Shown here piece after piece: positions 1 through 9,021 of a stretch of 64,000 bases of DNA; the first letter of the stretch is position 1, and every line of letters starts with the position of its first letter. Position numbers and translations under genes: made by a program. A model generated the notes under the pieces. That model worked only from the letters and a program-made list of their open reading frames with translations, was not told where the DNA came from and searched no databases. Origin of the DNA: Bacteroidetes bacterium B1(2017) (GTDB lineage Bacteria; Bacteroidota; Bacteroidia; UKL13-3); assembly GCA_002256395.1 (NCBI GenBank), contig NKJG01000001.1:1322773-1386772 (forward strand), given 5' to 3'.

Positions 1-54
1 CTCTGAAAAAATTTGAGGCAATAATTTTAGGCCTAATAAGTTAATATTGCATAC

Positions 55-1527
55 TTGAGCACTCTAAAAAAATTAGCTGGACAAACTGCCATTTATGGAT
101 TAAGCACCATTGCTGGTCGCTTCTTTTATTTTCTATTAGTTCCTTTTTATACCCGAATTTTTACTCAAGGCGAATATGGCATCAATTCTGAATTCTATGC
201 CTATATTTCTTTTTTTAATATTATTCTCACCCATGGAATGGAAACCTCTTTTTTTAGGTTCGCCACAAAAGAAAATAGCAAACAAGTTTTTGCCAATGCC
301 TTAGTTTCTGTTGTTGGAGTAAGTGCCATTTTTGCCGTTTTGTTTTTGGGTTTTGGTGCTCAGCTTGCCAATGGAATAGGCTATGGCGATCATCCAGAGT
401 ACATTTACTATTCGGTGGGTATTTTGGTTTTTGATAGCTTGGCTGCTATTCCATTTGCCTTACTTAGGTATGAAAGCAGGCCATTAAGATTTGCCATTAT
501 AAAGAACCTAAATATACTTACTATAATTAGTTTAAATTTATACTTTTTATGGTTAGGTCCGTATTGGCAAGCAAACTATGGAGTGCTATTACCATTTTAC
601 CACGAGGGAATGGGAATTGATAGTATTTTTCTTGCCAATTTGGTGGCGAGTATTTTAACTGTTGTATTATTAAGTAAGGAACTTACAGGTATTGGTTTTG
701 GATTTGAGTATACCCAATGGCGTTTAATGATTAGTTATGCCTTTCCGCTAATTGGGGTTGGCCTTGCCGGAATGGTAAACGAAACTTTAGACAGAGCTAT
801 TCTTAGATACGTTTGGCCCGATAAAGCCGAAGCCCAAGCGATGAATGGGGTGTATGCGGCAAACTATAAATTATCTATTATAATAACTTTATTTATACAA
901 GCCTATAAATTTGCGGCGGAGCCTTTCTTTTTTAACCATTCTAAAACCACTGAAAAGCGCGATTTATATGCCACGGTAATGAATTACTTTGTTTGGATAT
1001 GCTTATTTGTATTCCTCCTTGTCATGTTATTTTTACATTATTTCAAAGGCTTTATTGGTCCGGAATTTCATGAGGGTTTAAAGGTGGTTCCCATCTTATT
1101 ATTTGCCAATATCTTTTTGGGTATTTATTATAATGTATCCATTTGGTATAAGCTTTCAGATCACACTAAAAAAGGAGCCTTAATATCTGTTTATGGCGCC
1201 ATTATTACAATTGGTTTAAACCTATTATTGATACCTAAACTTGGTTATGTAGGCTGTGCTTGGACAACCTTTGCTTGTTATTTATTTATGATGATTCTAG
1301 GGTATGCTTGGGGTCAAAAATATTATCCTATACCCTATAATTTAGCACGTGCGGCAAGTTATTTGGTTTTGGCCTTACTATTTTATGGAATAGGAATGGT
1401 TTCTGAAAACTATTTAGAAGTAGGTGGTTTAACTAGTAATTTGTTAAGAGGTTTATTATTGGCAATTTTTGTGTTTGTTGGGTATACTTTTGAACGCAAA
1501 CAAACACTGCTAATTTTTAAAAAATGA
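55..1527 (+). CDS. Wzx/MATE-type polysaccharide flippase
   Basis: Integral membrane protein of the oligosaccharide flippase (MOP) superfamily, expected to move lipid-linked saccharides across the inner membrane. The 490 residues are almost all hydrophobic segments, about 12-14 by eye, separated by short basic loops. The N-terminus ([19 protein letters not shown]) is typical of the Bacteroidota flippase found next to dut. The start is a TTG: the next Met is far inside the first conserved helices, so TTG is the only start that keeps the family N-terminus. The end overlaps dut by 4 bases (ATGA), which suggests translational coupling. The exact substrate cannot be read from the sequence. Confidence 0.88.
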   Translation: MSTLKKLAGQTAIYGLSTIAGRFFYFLLVPFYTRIFTQGEYGINSEFYAYISFFNIILTHGMETSFFRFATKENSKQVFANALVSVVGVSAIFAVLFLGFGAQLANGIGYGDHPEYIYYSVGILVFDSLAAIPFALLRYESRPLRFAIIKNLNILTIISLNLYFLWLGPYWQANYGVLLPFYHEGMGIDSIFLANLVASILTVVLLSKELTGIGFGFEYTQWRLMISYAFPLIGVGLAGMVNETLDRAILRYVWPDKAEAQAMNGVYAANYKLSIIITLFIQAYKFAAEPFFFNHSKTTEKRDLYATVMNYFVWICLFVFLLVMLFLHYFKGFIGPEFHEGLKVVPILLFANIFLGIYYNVSIWYKLSDHTKKGALISVYGAIITIGLNLLLIPKLGYVGCAWTTFACYLFMMILGYAWGQKYYPIPYNLARAASYLVLALLFYGIGMVSENYLEVGGLTSNLLRGLLLAIFVFVGYTFERKQTLLIFKK

Positions 1528-1958
1528 TAGCCGTAAAAGTAATCAATCAATCTGGCAACACCTTGCCAGAATACCAAACAGAACATGCTGCAGGCATGGA
1601 TATTTGTGCTCATTTGGAAGAGTCAATACTTTTAGCACCAGGCCAAAGAGCACTTATTCCAAGTGGATTATTTATTGAAATACCCATTGGCTACGAGGTG
1701 CAAATTAGGCCTAGAAGCGGCCTAGCATTTAAACATGGAATTACGGTTTTAAATAGCCCTGGCACTATTGATGCCGATTATAGAGGAGAGGTGAAAGTTT
1801 TACTGATAAACCACGGTAACGAAGCCTTTGAAATTAAAACGGGTGAGCGTATTGCTCAAATGGTGCTATGTAGGCATGAAACCATTGCATGGACGCTTGT
1901 AACTGAACTTGGTGAAACCACCCGCGGAGCCGGAGGTTATGGCAGCACGGGTAAATAA
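1524..1958 (+). CDS. dut: dUTP diphosphatase
   Basis: Trimeric dUTPase that hydrolyses dUTP to dUMP and pyrophosphate, keeping uracil out of DNA and feeding thymidylate synthesis. At 144 residues it has the usual length. The family motifs appear in order: AGMDICA near residue 24, RPRSGLA with the phosphate-binding Ser, the motif 3 sequence [10 protein letters not shown] with the catalytic Asp, a GERIAQ motif, and the C-terminal arm [10 protein letters not shown], where Tyr replaces the commoner Phe that stacks on uracil. It overlaps the flippase gene by 4 bases. Gene and neighbours match a common Bacteroidota order. Confidence 0.97.
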   Translation: MIAVKVINQSGNTLPEYQTEHAAGMDICAHLEESILLAPGQRALIPSGLFIEIPIGYEVQIRPRSGLAFKHGITVLNSPGTIDADYRGEVKVLLINHGNEAFEIKTGERIAQMVLCRHETIAWTLVTELGETTRGAGGYGSTGK

Positions 1959-2018
1959 TTCCTGTTTTTTGGGTTAGGACCCTTTTGGGGTTTTGAAAAT
2001 TTCTGACATTGTATTAGG

Positions 2019-2049
2019 TTGCACCCTTAATTGCCTTTAAGTTACTTTG
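2019..2049 (+). promoter_or_regulatory. Putative promoter for the 2079 operon
   Basis: A TTG at 2019-2021, 20 bases of spacer and TTACTTTG at 2042-2049 match the Bacteroidota -33 TTG / -7 TAnnTTTG pattern with one mismatch. It lies 29 bases before the nucleotidyltransferase start, in the 120-base gap after dut. The call rests on the motif only. Confidence 0.42.
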
Positions 2050-2078
2050 TATTATTTTTTAATTACTAATCCAAGAAT

Positions 2079-3089
2079 ATGAAAATTATTGTTCCAATGG
2101 CTGGTATGGGAAAACGCATGCGCCCGCATACCCTTACTGTTCCTAAACCCCTTATTCCTGTTGCAGGAAAACCAATTGTTCAAAAGATAATTGAAGATTT
2201 AGCCAAAGTGTGTGGAACTGGAATTGAAGAAGTTGCCTTTATTATAGGGCCAACATTTGGTGCTGCCGTAGAAAAGGAATTAGTTGCAGTGGCAAATAAA
2301 TTGGGAGCAAAGGGAAGTATCTACTACCAACACGAGCCACTTGGTACTGCTCATGCTATTATGTGTGCCAAAGAAAGCTTAGATGGAAATTGCTTAGTAG
2401 TTTTTGCCGATACTTTATTTAAAGCTGATTTTACCCTTGATAGAAGTAAAGATGGTATTATTTGGGTTCAGAAAGTAGATGATCCTAGACCATTTGGTGT
2501 GGTAAAAGTGAATGAACAAAACATTATTACTGATTTTGTTGAAAAACCAGAACACTTTGTTTCAGACCTTGCTATTATTGGTATTTATTACTTTAAAGAT
2601 GGCGCTTATTTAAGAAGCGAACTTCAATATTTATTAGATAACGATGTTAGAGACAAGGGCGAATACCAACTTACCAACGCTCTTGAAAACATGAAATTAA
2701 AGGGAACCAAATTTGAGCCAGGTCAGGTAACTGAATGGTTGGATTGTGGTAACAAAAATTCAACGGTATTTACCAATTCTCGCATTCTTCATTTTATGCA
2801 TGAAGCTAATGAGAAAATGGTGGATGACACTGTTGTTGTTGAGCAAGGCCAAGTAATTCAGCCTTCTTTTATTGGTAAAAATGTTAAAATTACCAGAAGT
2901 ATAGTTGGTCCATATGCCTCTATTGGCGACAATTGCACGATAGAAAATTCTGTTGTTTCAAATTGTATTATTCAAACTAATACTTCTATAAAGAAGGCGG
3001 TTATTGACAATGCAATGATAGGAAGCTATGTGCAATATGTAGGCGAAGCAAAAGACTTGAGCATTGGCGATTATACCACAGCTTTATAA
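2079..3089 (+). CDS. Sugar-phosphate nucleotidyltransferase
   Basis: Nucleotidyltransferase that joins a sugar-1-phosphate to an NTP, giving an NDP-sugar and pyrophosphate. The N-terminal Rossmann-like domain (about residues 1-235) starts with the signature MAGMGKRMRPHT followed by PKPLIPVAGKP. The acidic metal-binding region is VVFADTLF and a VEKP motif follows in the middle. The C-terminal part (about 255-336) has hexapeptide-like repeats (IGKNVKI, IGDNCTI) typical of a left-handed beta-helix. It resembles glucose-1-phosphate thymidylyltransferases and UTP-glucose-1-phosphate uridylyltransferases; the substrate cannot be fixed by eye. Product sugars may feed surface polysaccharide made with the flippase upstream. 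Confidence 0.88.
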   Translation: MKIIVPMAGMGKRMRPHTLTVPKPLIPVAGKPIVQKIIEDLAKVCGTGIEEVAFIIGPTFGAAVEKELVAVANKLGAKGSIYYQHEPLGTAHAIMCAKESLDGNCLVVFADTLFKADFTLDRSKDGIIWVQKVDDPRPFGVVKVNEQNIITDFVEKPEHFVSDLAIIGIYYFKDGAYLRSELQYLLDNDVRDKGEYQLTNALENMKLKGTKFEPGQVTEWLDCGNKNSTVFTNSRILHFMHEANEKMVDDTVVVEQGQVIQPSFIGKNVKITRSIVGPYASIGDNCTIENSVVSNCIIQTNTSIKKAVIDNAMIGSYVQYVGEAKDLSIGDYTTAL

Positions 3090-3113
3090 TTAACCCTGTT
3101 TAGTTTAAATATG

Positions 3114-3147
3114 AATATTCCCGGGATAATTGTTCCGGGAATATTTC
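3114..3147 (+). terminator. Strong hairpin between nucleotidyltransferase and TPR genes
   Basis: An 11-bp perfect stem AATATTCCCGG / CCGGGAATATT with a 10-base loop lies in the 71-base gap. The T-run after it is short, so it may be a terminator or an mRNA stability hairpin within the operon. Confidence 0.55.
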
Positions 3148-3160
3148 GTTAAAGGCCATC

Positions 3161-4870
3161 ATGAAGCTATATAAAAAGGTATTATTTGTAGGATTTTTAA
3201 GTCTTGTGTCTATGGTCACCTTTGCGCAATCGCAAAAGGATGGCTTAGGTGAAGGGCAGCGCAGAGAGTTTGATAAACACTTTTTTGCTGGTACCAAGGA
3301 TAAGATGATTAAAGCGTATGAGGATGCCGAAATAGAATTTAAAGGTGCTATTGCTATTGATGGATCAAATGCAGCCGCTCATTTTCAATTGGCTAGTGTG
3401 TTGTTGCCTCAGAAAAAAGAATCGGAGGCATTGGTAGAGGCAGAAAGAGCCTTTAAGCTCGAACCAACAAATGAATGGTATGCCAAACTAATAATTGAGC
3501 TTTATAAGAATGCCAAGCAATACGACTTAGCCGCCAAAACATGTGAGCAAGCATACAAGCATAATAAAGACGTGCATTTTTTGTATGAATTATCGGGTAT
3601 GTATGTGCTTATTGGTAAGTGGCCTAAAGCCATTAAGGTGTTGGATGAAATTGAAAAAACACAGGGTGTTACCGAACAATTAAGCAGACAAAAAGAAGAA
3701 ATATATTTATCTAAAAACAACCTTAAAGGGGCAATAAAGGAAATAGAAAAACTTAGTGCTACCTATCCCGATCAACTGCAGTACAAAGGACTGTTGGCCG
3801 ATTTGTATATGCGAAACGGGAAAGAAAAAGAAGGTTTGGCCATCTATCAAAACATTCAGAAAATAGATCCCTTTAATGGCTTCGCGGCATTTTCTTTGGC
3901 CGATTATTATTTTAGTAAAGGCGATACCCTAGGCTTTTTTAATCAGCTAGAAATAGGCATGAAATCTAGGGTTGAGCCACGTATTAAATTGCAAGTTTTA
4001 GCTAAGCTAATTCCTTCGAGCGATTTTGGTTCAGGCCATTTAGCAAAGTGCAAAAAATTAATTTTTGTGTTTTCTGAAACCAACCCAGATGCTTCTGAAC
4101 CCTATTTATTATTAGGCGATTTAGCCCTTCAAGATAGAAATTTTGAAGAAGCTAGAAACCAATATTCTATTTCTACGAGTAAAGGTGTTTCTAGTATTTT
4201 GCCTTGGGAACAACTCCTCTTTTGCGACCAACAATTACAGCGTTATGATTACATGAAATTGGATTGTGAGCGATTGATGATTGTATTTCCAAACTATGCA
4301 AGTGCCTATCTTTTTCATAGCATTGCCTGCAGACAATTAAAGGAATATGAACTAGCTTTTTTTTCGGCTCAAAAGGGAGTTGAATTTGCAGATGATGAGG
4401 CCACAAGCATACAATTATTGAGCAATTTGGGCGATATGGCTCATTATGCAAAAAGATATTCTGTTTCCGATTCGGCTTTTGAGGCTGTGCTTGCACTTGA
4501 CCCAATAAATTCATTGGCGCTTAATAACTATGCTTATTTTTTATCCTTAAGAAATGCAGATTTAGACAAGGCAGAAAACATGAGTAAACGTTCGAATGAA
4601 TTGGATCCAAACAACCCTTCTAATTTGGATACCTATGGCTGGATTTTATTTCAAAAGAAAAATTATTCTGAGGCTAAAATTCAAATCGAAAAATCATTAA
4701 GTATTTCACCTAATAATGCCGAAGTTTTGGAACATTTAGGGGATATAGAATTTAAATTGAACAACGTAGATAAGGCAGTTGAAATTTGGAATAAGTCCTT
4801 ACGTATTAGCGGAAATTCAAACTCTGAATTAGAAAAGAAAATTAAACAACGTAGCATTCTTTTACCTTAA
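3161..4870 (+). CDS. Secreted TPR-repeat protein
   Basis: 569-residue protein with a Sec signal peptide (hydrophobic residues 7-20, likely cleavage after TFA, residue 22) followed by tetratricopeptide repeats along nearly the whole length; clear units include AAAHFQLASVLLP, PYLLLGDLALQDRNFEEA and SNLDTYGWILFQKKNYSEA. TPR arrays bind other proteins, so this is probably a periplasmic scaffold. The gene is 5 bases upstream of the DUF4292 lipoprotein gene and belongs to the conserved block ending in the EnvC-like factor, which suggests a role in envelope assembly or peptidoglycan remodelling. No enzymatic motif is visible. Confidence 0.85.
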   Translation: MKLYKKVLFVGFLSLVSMVTFAQSQKDGLGEGQRREFDKHFFAGTKDKMIKAYEDAEIEFKGAIAIDGSNAAAHFQLASVLLPQKKESEALVEAERAFKLEPTNEWYAKLIIELYKNAKQYDLAAKTCEQAYKHNKDVHFLYELSGMYVLIGKWPKAIKVLDEIEKTQGVTEQLSRQKEEIYLSKNNLKGAIKEIEKLSATYPDQLQYKGLLADLYMRNGKEKEGLAIYQNIQKIDPFNGFAAFSLADYYFSKGDTLGFFNQLEIGMKSRVEPRIKLQVLAKLIPSSDFGSGHLAKCKKLIFVFSETNPDASEPYLLLGDLALQDRNFEEARNQYSISTSKGVSSILPWEQLLFCDQQLQRYDYMKLDCERLMIVFPNYASAYLFHSIACRQLKEYELAFFSAQKGVEFADDEATSIQLLSNLGDMAHYAKRYSVSDSAFEAVLALDPINSLALNNYAYFLSLRNADLDKAENMSKRSNELDPNNPSNLDTYGWILFQKKNYSEAKIQIEKSLSISPNNAEVLEHLGDIEFKLNNVDKAVEIWNKSLRISGNSNSELEKKIKQRSILLP

Positions 4871-4875
4871 ACTTT

Positions 4876-5673
4876 ATGAAATTAACTCGCTCTTTTTATG
4901 TGCTTGTAATACTTTTATTATGTATAAGTATTGAAGCTTGTAAAACAAAAAAAATTGCCCAAGTTGAACCCCCTAAAAAGGAAATTGTTAAAGACCTTTC
5001 TGACAAAAATAAAGATGTATTTTTTAAACAGGTTATTGCAGAAAAAAATACTACAGATGCGCTTTCCTTTAGTTCGGAGGCAGAATATAAAGATGATAAG
5101 CAATCGGCTACCATTAATATTGAAGTTCAAGCTAAGCGTAATCAATATATATTCTTAAATGCAAAGGCGTTTGGAATTGTAAATGTTGCACGCGTAATGA
5201 TTAGTCCCGATTCGATTCGTATTTTGGATTTAATTAATCGCAAGTATATTTCTGCTTCGTATAGGTTTATGCAATCGTATTCTACTGCTCCAATTGGGTT
5301 TGAGCAATTGCAAAATATGGTTTGGGCTAATGCTATGTTTGATCCTAAAGCAGGAAATACCACCATTGATTCATTAGGAGAGTTCATAAATTTAATTCAA
5401 AACTTAGGTGCAACAGAGCAAAAAGCGAGCTATTCTAAGAGCTTAAAAACTCAAAGTGTAGTGTTAACTGAACAGGCCAAAATGCAGGAGATGCGTGTAA
5501 AATTTGGAAATTTTAAATGGATAGAAGGAATCCACTATCCACACCAAATAGTAATTAACATTACGGGAGAAAAAAAAGTGGATTGTACCTTCACAATAAA
5601 CAACTTCGCACCAATTATTAGGAAGGAGCCTCAGTTTGTTGTACCAAAATCGTATAAAGTTCAAGTATATTAG
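4876..5673 (+). CDS. DUF4292 lipoprotein
   Basis: 265-residue predicted lipoprotein: signal peptide with lipobox ending at Cys22 (ISIEAC), then a Lys-rich linker and a DUF4292 domain (about residues 45-260) made of alternating beta strands, as in outer-membrane lipoprotein carriers of the LolA/LppX fold. In the phylum this family sits between a TPR protein and a LytM/EnvC protein, as here. The 3' end overlaps the next gene by 38 bases. Function is not known; by fold and place it may move or hold a lipid or lipoprotein in the periplasm. Confidence 0.85.
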   Translation: MKLTRSFYVLVILLLCISIEACKTKKIAQVEPPKKEIVKDLSDKNKDVFFKQVIAEKNTTDALSFSSEAEYKDDKQSATINIEVQAKRNQYIFLNAKAFGIVNVARVMISPDSIRILDLINRKYISASYRFMQSYSTAPIGFEQLQNMVWANAMFDPKAGNTTIDSLGEFINLIQNLGATEQKASYSKSLKTQSVVLTEQAKMQEMRVKFGNFKWIEGIHYPHQIVINITGEKKVDCTFTINNFAPIIRKEPQFVVPKSYKVQVY

Positions 5674-6910
5674 TATTGCTATTTTAGTAATTGTTTCGCT
5701 TGCCCTATCGGCTCAAAACATTTCTAAAAAACGCAAAGAATTAGAGAGTAAACGCAAAGAACTTCAGTTACAGATTAAACAAAGTAAGGAAGAGCTTCAA
5801 AAGGCTAAAACGGCCGAATCGAGCTCACTTAAAGAGTTACAAGTTATAGGCAATCAAATTGTAACGCGCGAAAAATTAATTGATCATGTTTCGCAAGAGA
5901 CATTTGAAATTAGCATTGAAATTACACATCAACAGCAAGTTATTAATGAGCTTAAAACAGATTTAGAAATCCTAAAGAAAGATTATGCCGATTACATTGT
6001 AGCCGCTTATAAACGTCGCAATGCCAATGCTGCCTTTTATTTTGTGTTCGATTCCAAAAGCTTGAACCAGGCCTTTAAACGCTTGAGATACCTTAATGCC
6101 TATGGTAACTACAGACAAAAGCAAGCCTTACTTATTTTGAATACGCAACACCAAATGATTTCGGCTTTGCAAGAAATGATTGTTATTAAGCAAGAAAAAA
6201 TTGGCTTAATTAAAGTTAAGGAAACAGAAAAGAAGGCCTTAATTGAAGACAAAAAAGAAGAGAGTGTTATTCTAACAAAGGTTCAACAAAAGGTAAAAGA
6301 CCTGAACCAAAAAATAGCAGAACAAGAAAAGGCTGCTAAGAAGTTAAATAAGTCAATTGATAATTTAATTTCTCAAGAAATTGAAGCAGCTAGAAAAGCT
6401 GAAGAAAAGAAACGCAACGCACAAGAAAAGAAAACCCATAAAGCTGCTCCTGCCAAAACATCTACTAGCTATTTATCGGATGCAGATATTAAACTAAGTG
6501 GCGATTTTGAAAGTAATAAAGGCAAACTACCTTGGCCTGTTGCAGGTAGCATTGGCCAATCTTTTGGCGAGCATGCACACCCAACCTTAAAAGGTGTTAC
6601 CACCACAAACAATGGTATTGATATTATAACTACTTCAAATGCACCTGTAAAGCCTGTTTTTAAAGGAACGGTTAAAGCCATTTTTCCTATTCCTGGTTTA
6701 GATAGAGTTATCTTAATTAGTCATGGCGAGTACTTTACTGTATACGCAAGATTGGCCACTGTTAAAGTAAAAATTGGCGACGAAGTAGACCGTAATACGT
6801 TATTAGGCGAGGTGGCAACCAATGCCGAAGATGGTAGTTCTAAAATGCATTTCGAGGTTTGGAAACAGCGTGTTTTCCAAAATCCTGCTCCATGGTTAAG
6901 GAAGCGTTAA
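5636..6910 (+). CDS. EnvC-like murein hydrolase activator (degenerate LytM)
   Basis: 424 residues: signal peptide (ending near LALSAQ), a long coiled coil (about 28-260) and a C-terminal M23/LytM domain (about 300-424). Two of the expected zinc ligands look replaced: the site before GIDI has Asn326 where active M23 enzymes have His, and the YAHL motif reads YARL (Arg372). Asp329 and His405 remain. Loss of ligands with a coiled coil is the pattern of EnvC, which activates N-acetylmuramoyl-L-alanine amidases at division rather than cutting murein itself. The start is a TTG inside the DUF4292 gene; no ATG lies before the signal peptide, so the 38-base overlap looks real. Confidence 0.85.
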   Translation: MLYQNRIKFKYISIAILVIVSLALSAQNISKKRKELESKRKELQLQIKQSKEELQKAKTAESSSLKELQVIGNQIVTREKLIDHVSQETFEISIEITHQQQVINELKTDLEILKKDYADYIVAAYKRRNANAAFYFVFDSKSLNQAFKRLRYLNAYGNYRQKQALLILNTQHQMISALQEMIVIKQEKIGLIKVKETEKKALIEDKKEESVILTKVQQKVKDLNQKIAEQEKAAKKLNKSIDNLISQEIEAARKAEEKKRNAQEKKTHKAAPAKTSTSYLSDADIKLSGDFESNKGKLPWPVAGSIGQSFGEHAHPTLKGVTTTNNGIDIITTSNAPVKPVFKGTVKAIFPIPGLDRVILISHGEYFTVYARLATVKVKIGDEVDRNTLLGEVATNAEDGSSKMHFEVWKQRVFQNPAPWLRKR

Positions 6911-6919
6911 TGTAATTTT

Positions 6920-6948
6920 TTTGTTAAGTACAAACCTTTTTACAATTG
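6920..6948 (+). promoter_or_regulatory. Putative promoter of the 7002 gene
   Basis: TTTG at 6920-6923, 17 bases, then TACAATTG at 6941-6948, one mismatch from TAnnTTTG. It lies 53 bases before the start codon. Motif match only. Confidence 0.3.
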
Positions 6949-7001
6949 CTTTGACTATAGCTTAGGCCATAAAAATTAACTTACGGCCCTAAACGTACTA
7001 C

Positions 7002-7802
7002 ATGAAACGAAAATCATTACTATCACTTGCCTTATTGGCCTTAGTTGGAATAGGCATTCCAACCTTACAATCAACTCCTAATGGTGCCCCTTCTGATGGC
7101 AGAACAGGCTCTCCAGGCGATGGAGGCAAAACATGTTTTAGCGGAGGTTGTCATTCTGGAGCACCAACAGATGCAACAGGTATTATTAGTTCAAATGTTC
7201 CTGCCGAAGGATATACAGCAGGTACCAGCTATACCATTACCGTTACAGTTGATGGCGCTAATAGAAAAGGATTTTGTGTAAGTCCTCAGAAAACCGATGG
7301 CACCCAAATGGGAACATTAACAGCAGGAACCGGCAATTTTGTATCGGGCAAATATGTTACACATTCGGTTTATAAAACAACTAGCCCTGCAGTTTGGACC
7401 TTTACTTGGGTAGCACCAGCAGCTGGTAGTGGACCAGTTGATTTTTACGGAGCCTTTGCTAATAGTACCTTTACCACACGTAAAACAAAGGTTACTATAA
7501 ACGAAAAAGCCGCTTCTGGTATTAATGAAAATAATGGTTTAAACCATTTAAGCATTTACCCTAACCCACTTAGCTCTAGCGATATGCACATAGGCTTTGA
7601 TTTGAAAAAACAAGCTCAAGTGCAAATTAGTTTATTGGATATGACTGGTAAAGAAGTAGCAGTATTAAAAGATGCGTACTTAACAAGTGGTGCTTTTGAA
7701 GAGCAATTTGCTTTGCCTACCCTTACTAATGGAATTTATTTTGTAAGAATTCAGTCGAATCAAGATATTATTAATAGAAAAGTATTGGTTCAACAACCAT
7801 AA
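7002..7802 (+). CDS. T9SS-exported protein with heme-like CX4CH motif
   Basis: 266 residues with a signal peptide (1-22). A Gly-rich segment (GRTGSPGDGGKTCFSGGCH) carries Cys45, Cys50 and His51. It is followed by a beta-sandwich like the 'choice-of-anchor V'/reeler type (about 55-165). The C-terminal 85 residues start with SIYPNP and contain GIYFVRI, the marks of a type A T9SS sorting domain, so the product should cross the outer membrane and be anchored or released. Members of this family usually have CxxCH after GRTGAPG; here the spacing is CX4CH. Heme binding is an inference. It is followed by a strong terminator. Confidence 0.8.
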   Translation: MKRKSLLSLALLALVGIGIPTLQSTPNGAPSDGRTGSPGDGGKTCFSGGCHSGAPTDATGIISSNVPAEGYTAGTSYTITVTVDGANRKGFCVSPQKTDGTQMGTLTAGTGNFVSGKYVTHSVYKTTSPAVWTFTWVAPAAGSGPVDFYGAFANSTFTTRKTKVTINEKAASGINENNGLNHLSIYPNPLSSSDMHIGFDLKKQAQVQISLLDMTGKEVAVLKDAYLTSGAFEEQFALPTLTNGIYFVRIQSNQDIINRKVLVQQP

Positions 7803-7822
7803 GCTTTAAAGAACTTTTGGAG

Positions 7823-7862
7823 GCCTCTGTTTACCTTAGTGTAAACAGAGGCTTTCTTTTTT
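7823..7862 (+). terminator. Rho-independent terminator
   Basis: Perfect 12-bp stem GCCTCTGTTTAC / GTAAACAGAGGC with a 6-base loop, followed by TTTCTTTTTT. It ends the 7002 gene just before menE. Confidence 0.92.
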
Positions 7863-7863
7863 A

Positions 7864-7871
7864 TACATTTG
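7864..7871 (+). promoter_or_regulatory. Putative -7 element of menE
   Basis: TACATTTG matches TAnnTTTG exactly, directly after the terminator T-run and 4 bases before the first menE ATG. No good TTG lies at the usual distance upstream. If used, the transcript would be nearly leaderless. Confidence 0.3.
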
Positions 7872-7875
7872 CCTA

Positions 7876-8952
7876 ATGGCAATGCACATTTTTTTTGAAG
7901 CGAACCAATATTCTATACAAGAATTTGTAGCACTTAAGAGTGAGCAAACCTTTGTAATGCATGCTCAAAGTTTCCTGAAAAATTGGATCAGCAATTTGCC
8001 ATTTACCTTTAATAGTTCGGGTAGTACAGGTACTCCAAAAACCTTAACATTTGCCAAGGAAAGCCTCTTAGAAAGTGCATTTGCAACTATACAAGCGCTG
8101 AACCTAAGTAACAATCCACAACATATTTTACTCTGCCTATCGGCCCAGTTTGTAGGTGGTGCAATGATGTTAGCTAGAGCATTGGCATTGGACTGCCCTA
8201 TTACTATTTTGGAACCAAGTTCAAATGTGTTTTCAAAAATTGGTTCAGAGCACCCTTATACTTTTGCATCTTTTGTTCCCATGCAAATTATGAGCGAAGA
8301 TTTTAATCTAGAATCATTTAAAAAAATAGAGGTGGTATTGATTGGTGGAACAAGTGTTTCAAAAGCATTAGAAGTACAGCTAAGTGCTTATCCAAATAGG
8401 GTGTATCATACCTATGGCATGAGCGAAACCCTCTCGCATGTGGCACTTAAAAGATTTGGTTTAATGCAAGGTTATAAGGCTATTCAACCTTATTCAATTA
8501 ACTTAAACCAGGATGGGTGTATACTAATTACAAACACAAATAGCCAACAGATTATTAGCACGCATGATATTGGAGAATGGGTAGGAGAAAAAGAGTTTAT
8601 TATTACAGGAAGAACAGATTTTATTATTAATAGTGGCGGACTTAAAATTAATCCCGAACCTATTGAAAAAATAGTGTGGGAATTTTTTGGTTCAGACCTA
8701 CATGAAGTGTTTGTATTAGCAAAGGCAAAGCATACACTTTTAGGTGAAGAAGCCATACTTGTTGGTACAAGAAGTATAGATGAAAAAGAGCTCTTCTTGC
8801 TCAAAGAATATCTAAGTGCGAGAGGTTTTAAAAAAGAAGCGCCGAAACGATATTCTAGAATAAATCAAATTCCGCTTACACTAAACGGTAAATTGAATCG
8901 TTTGAAAGTAAATGAATGGCTTGATAGTCAGTTGTTTTTGGGGAATTTGTAA
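7876..8952 (+). CDS. menE: o-succinylbenzoate-CoA ligase
   Basis: Acyl-CoA synthetase of the ANL family, proposed to activate o-succinylbenzoate with ATP and CoA in menaquinone synthesis. Motifs visible: the P-loop NSSGSTGTPKTLT near residue 46, TYGMSETLSH (A5), GRTDFIINSGGLKINP (A8 hinge) and the C-terminal catalytic Lys in NGKLNR. At 358 residues it is shorter than most ANL enzymes, as is usual for the compact Bacteroidota MenE. Two starts are possible, ATG at 7876 or 7882. Other men genes are not adjacent; an isochorismate synthase and a thioesterase are near 43-44 kb. MenE is the best fit, but other short acids cannot be excluded. Confidence 0.82.
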   Translation: MAMHIFFEANQYSIQEFVALKSEQTFVMHAQSFLKNWISNLPFTFNSSGSTGTPKTLTFAKESLLESAFATIQALNLSNNPQHILLCLSAQFVGGAMMLARALALDCPITILEPSSNVFSKIGSEHPYTFASFVPMQIMSEDFNLESFKKIEVVLIGGTSVSKALEVQLSAYPNRVYHTYGMSETLSHVALKRFGLMQGYKAIQPYSINLNQDGCILITNTNSQQIISTHDIGEWVGEKEFIITGRTDFIINSGGLKINPEPIEKIVWEFFGSDLHEVFVLAKAKHTLLGEEAILVGTRSIDEKELFLLKEYLSARGFKKEAPKRYSRINQIPLTLNGKLNRLKVNEWLDSQLFLGNL

Positions 8953-8970
8953 AGAATAACAAAAACATGA

Positions 8971-8999
8971 TTGAGAAGTCAAGGGTTTTTATAATTTCG
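8971..8999 (+). promoter_or_regulatory. Putative promoter of the DUF2795 gene
   Basis: TTG at 8971-8973, 18 bases and TAATTTCG at 8992-8999 (TAnnTTTG with C at position 7). It lies 22 bases before the ATG at 9022. Motif match only. Confidence 0.42.
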
Positions 9000-9021
9000 C
9001 GTAAAATTAAACAGAAAACGT

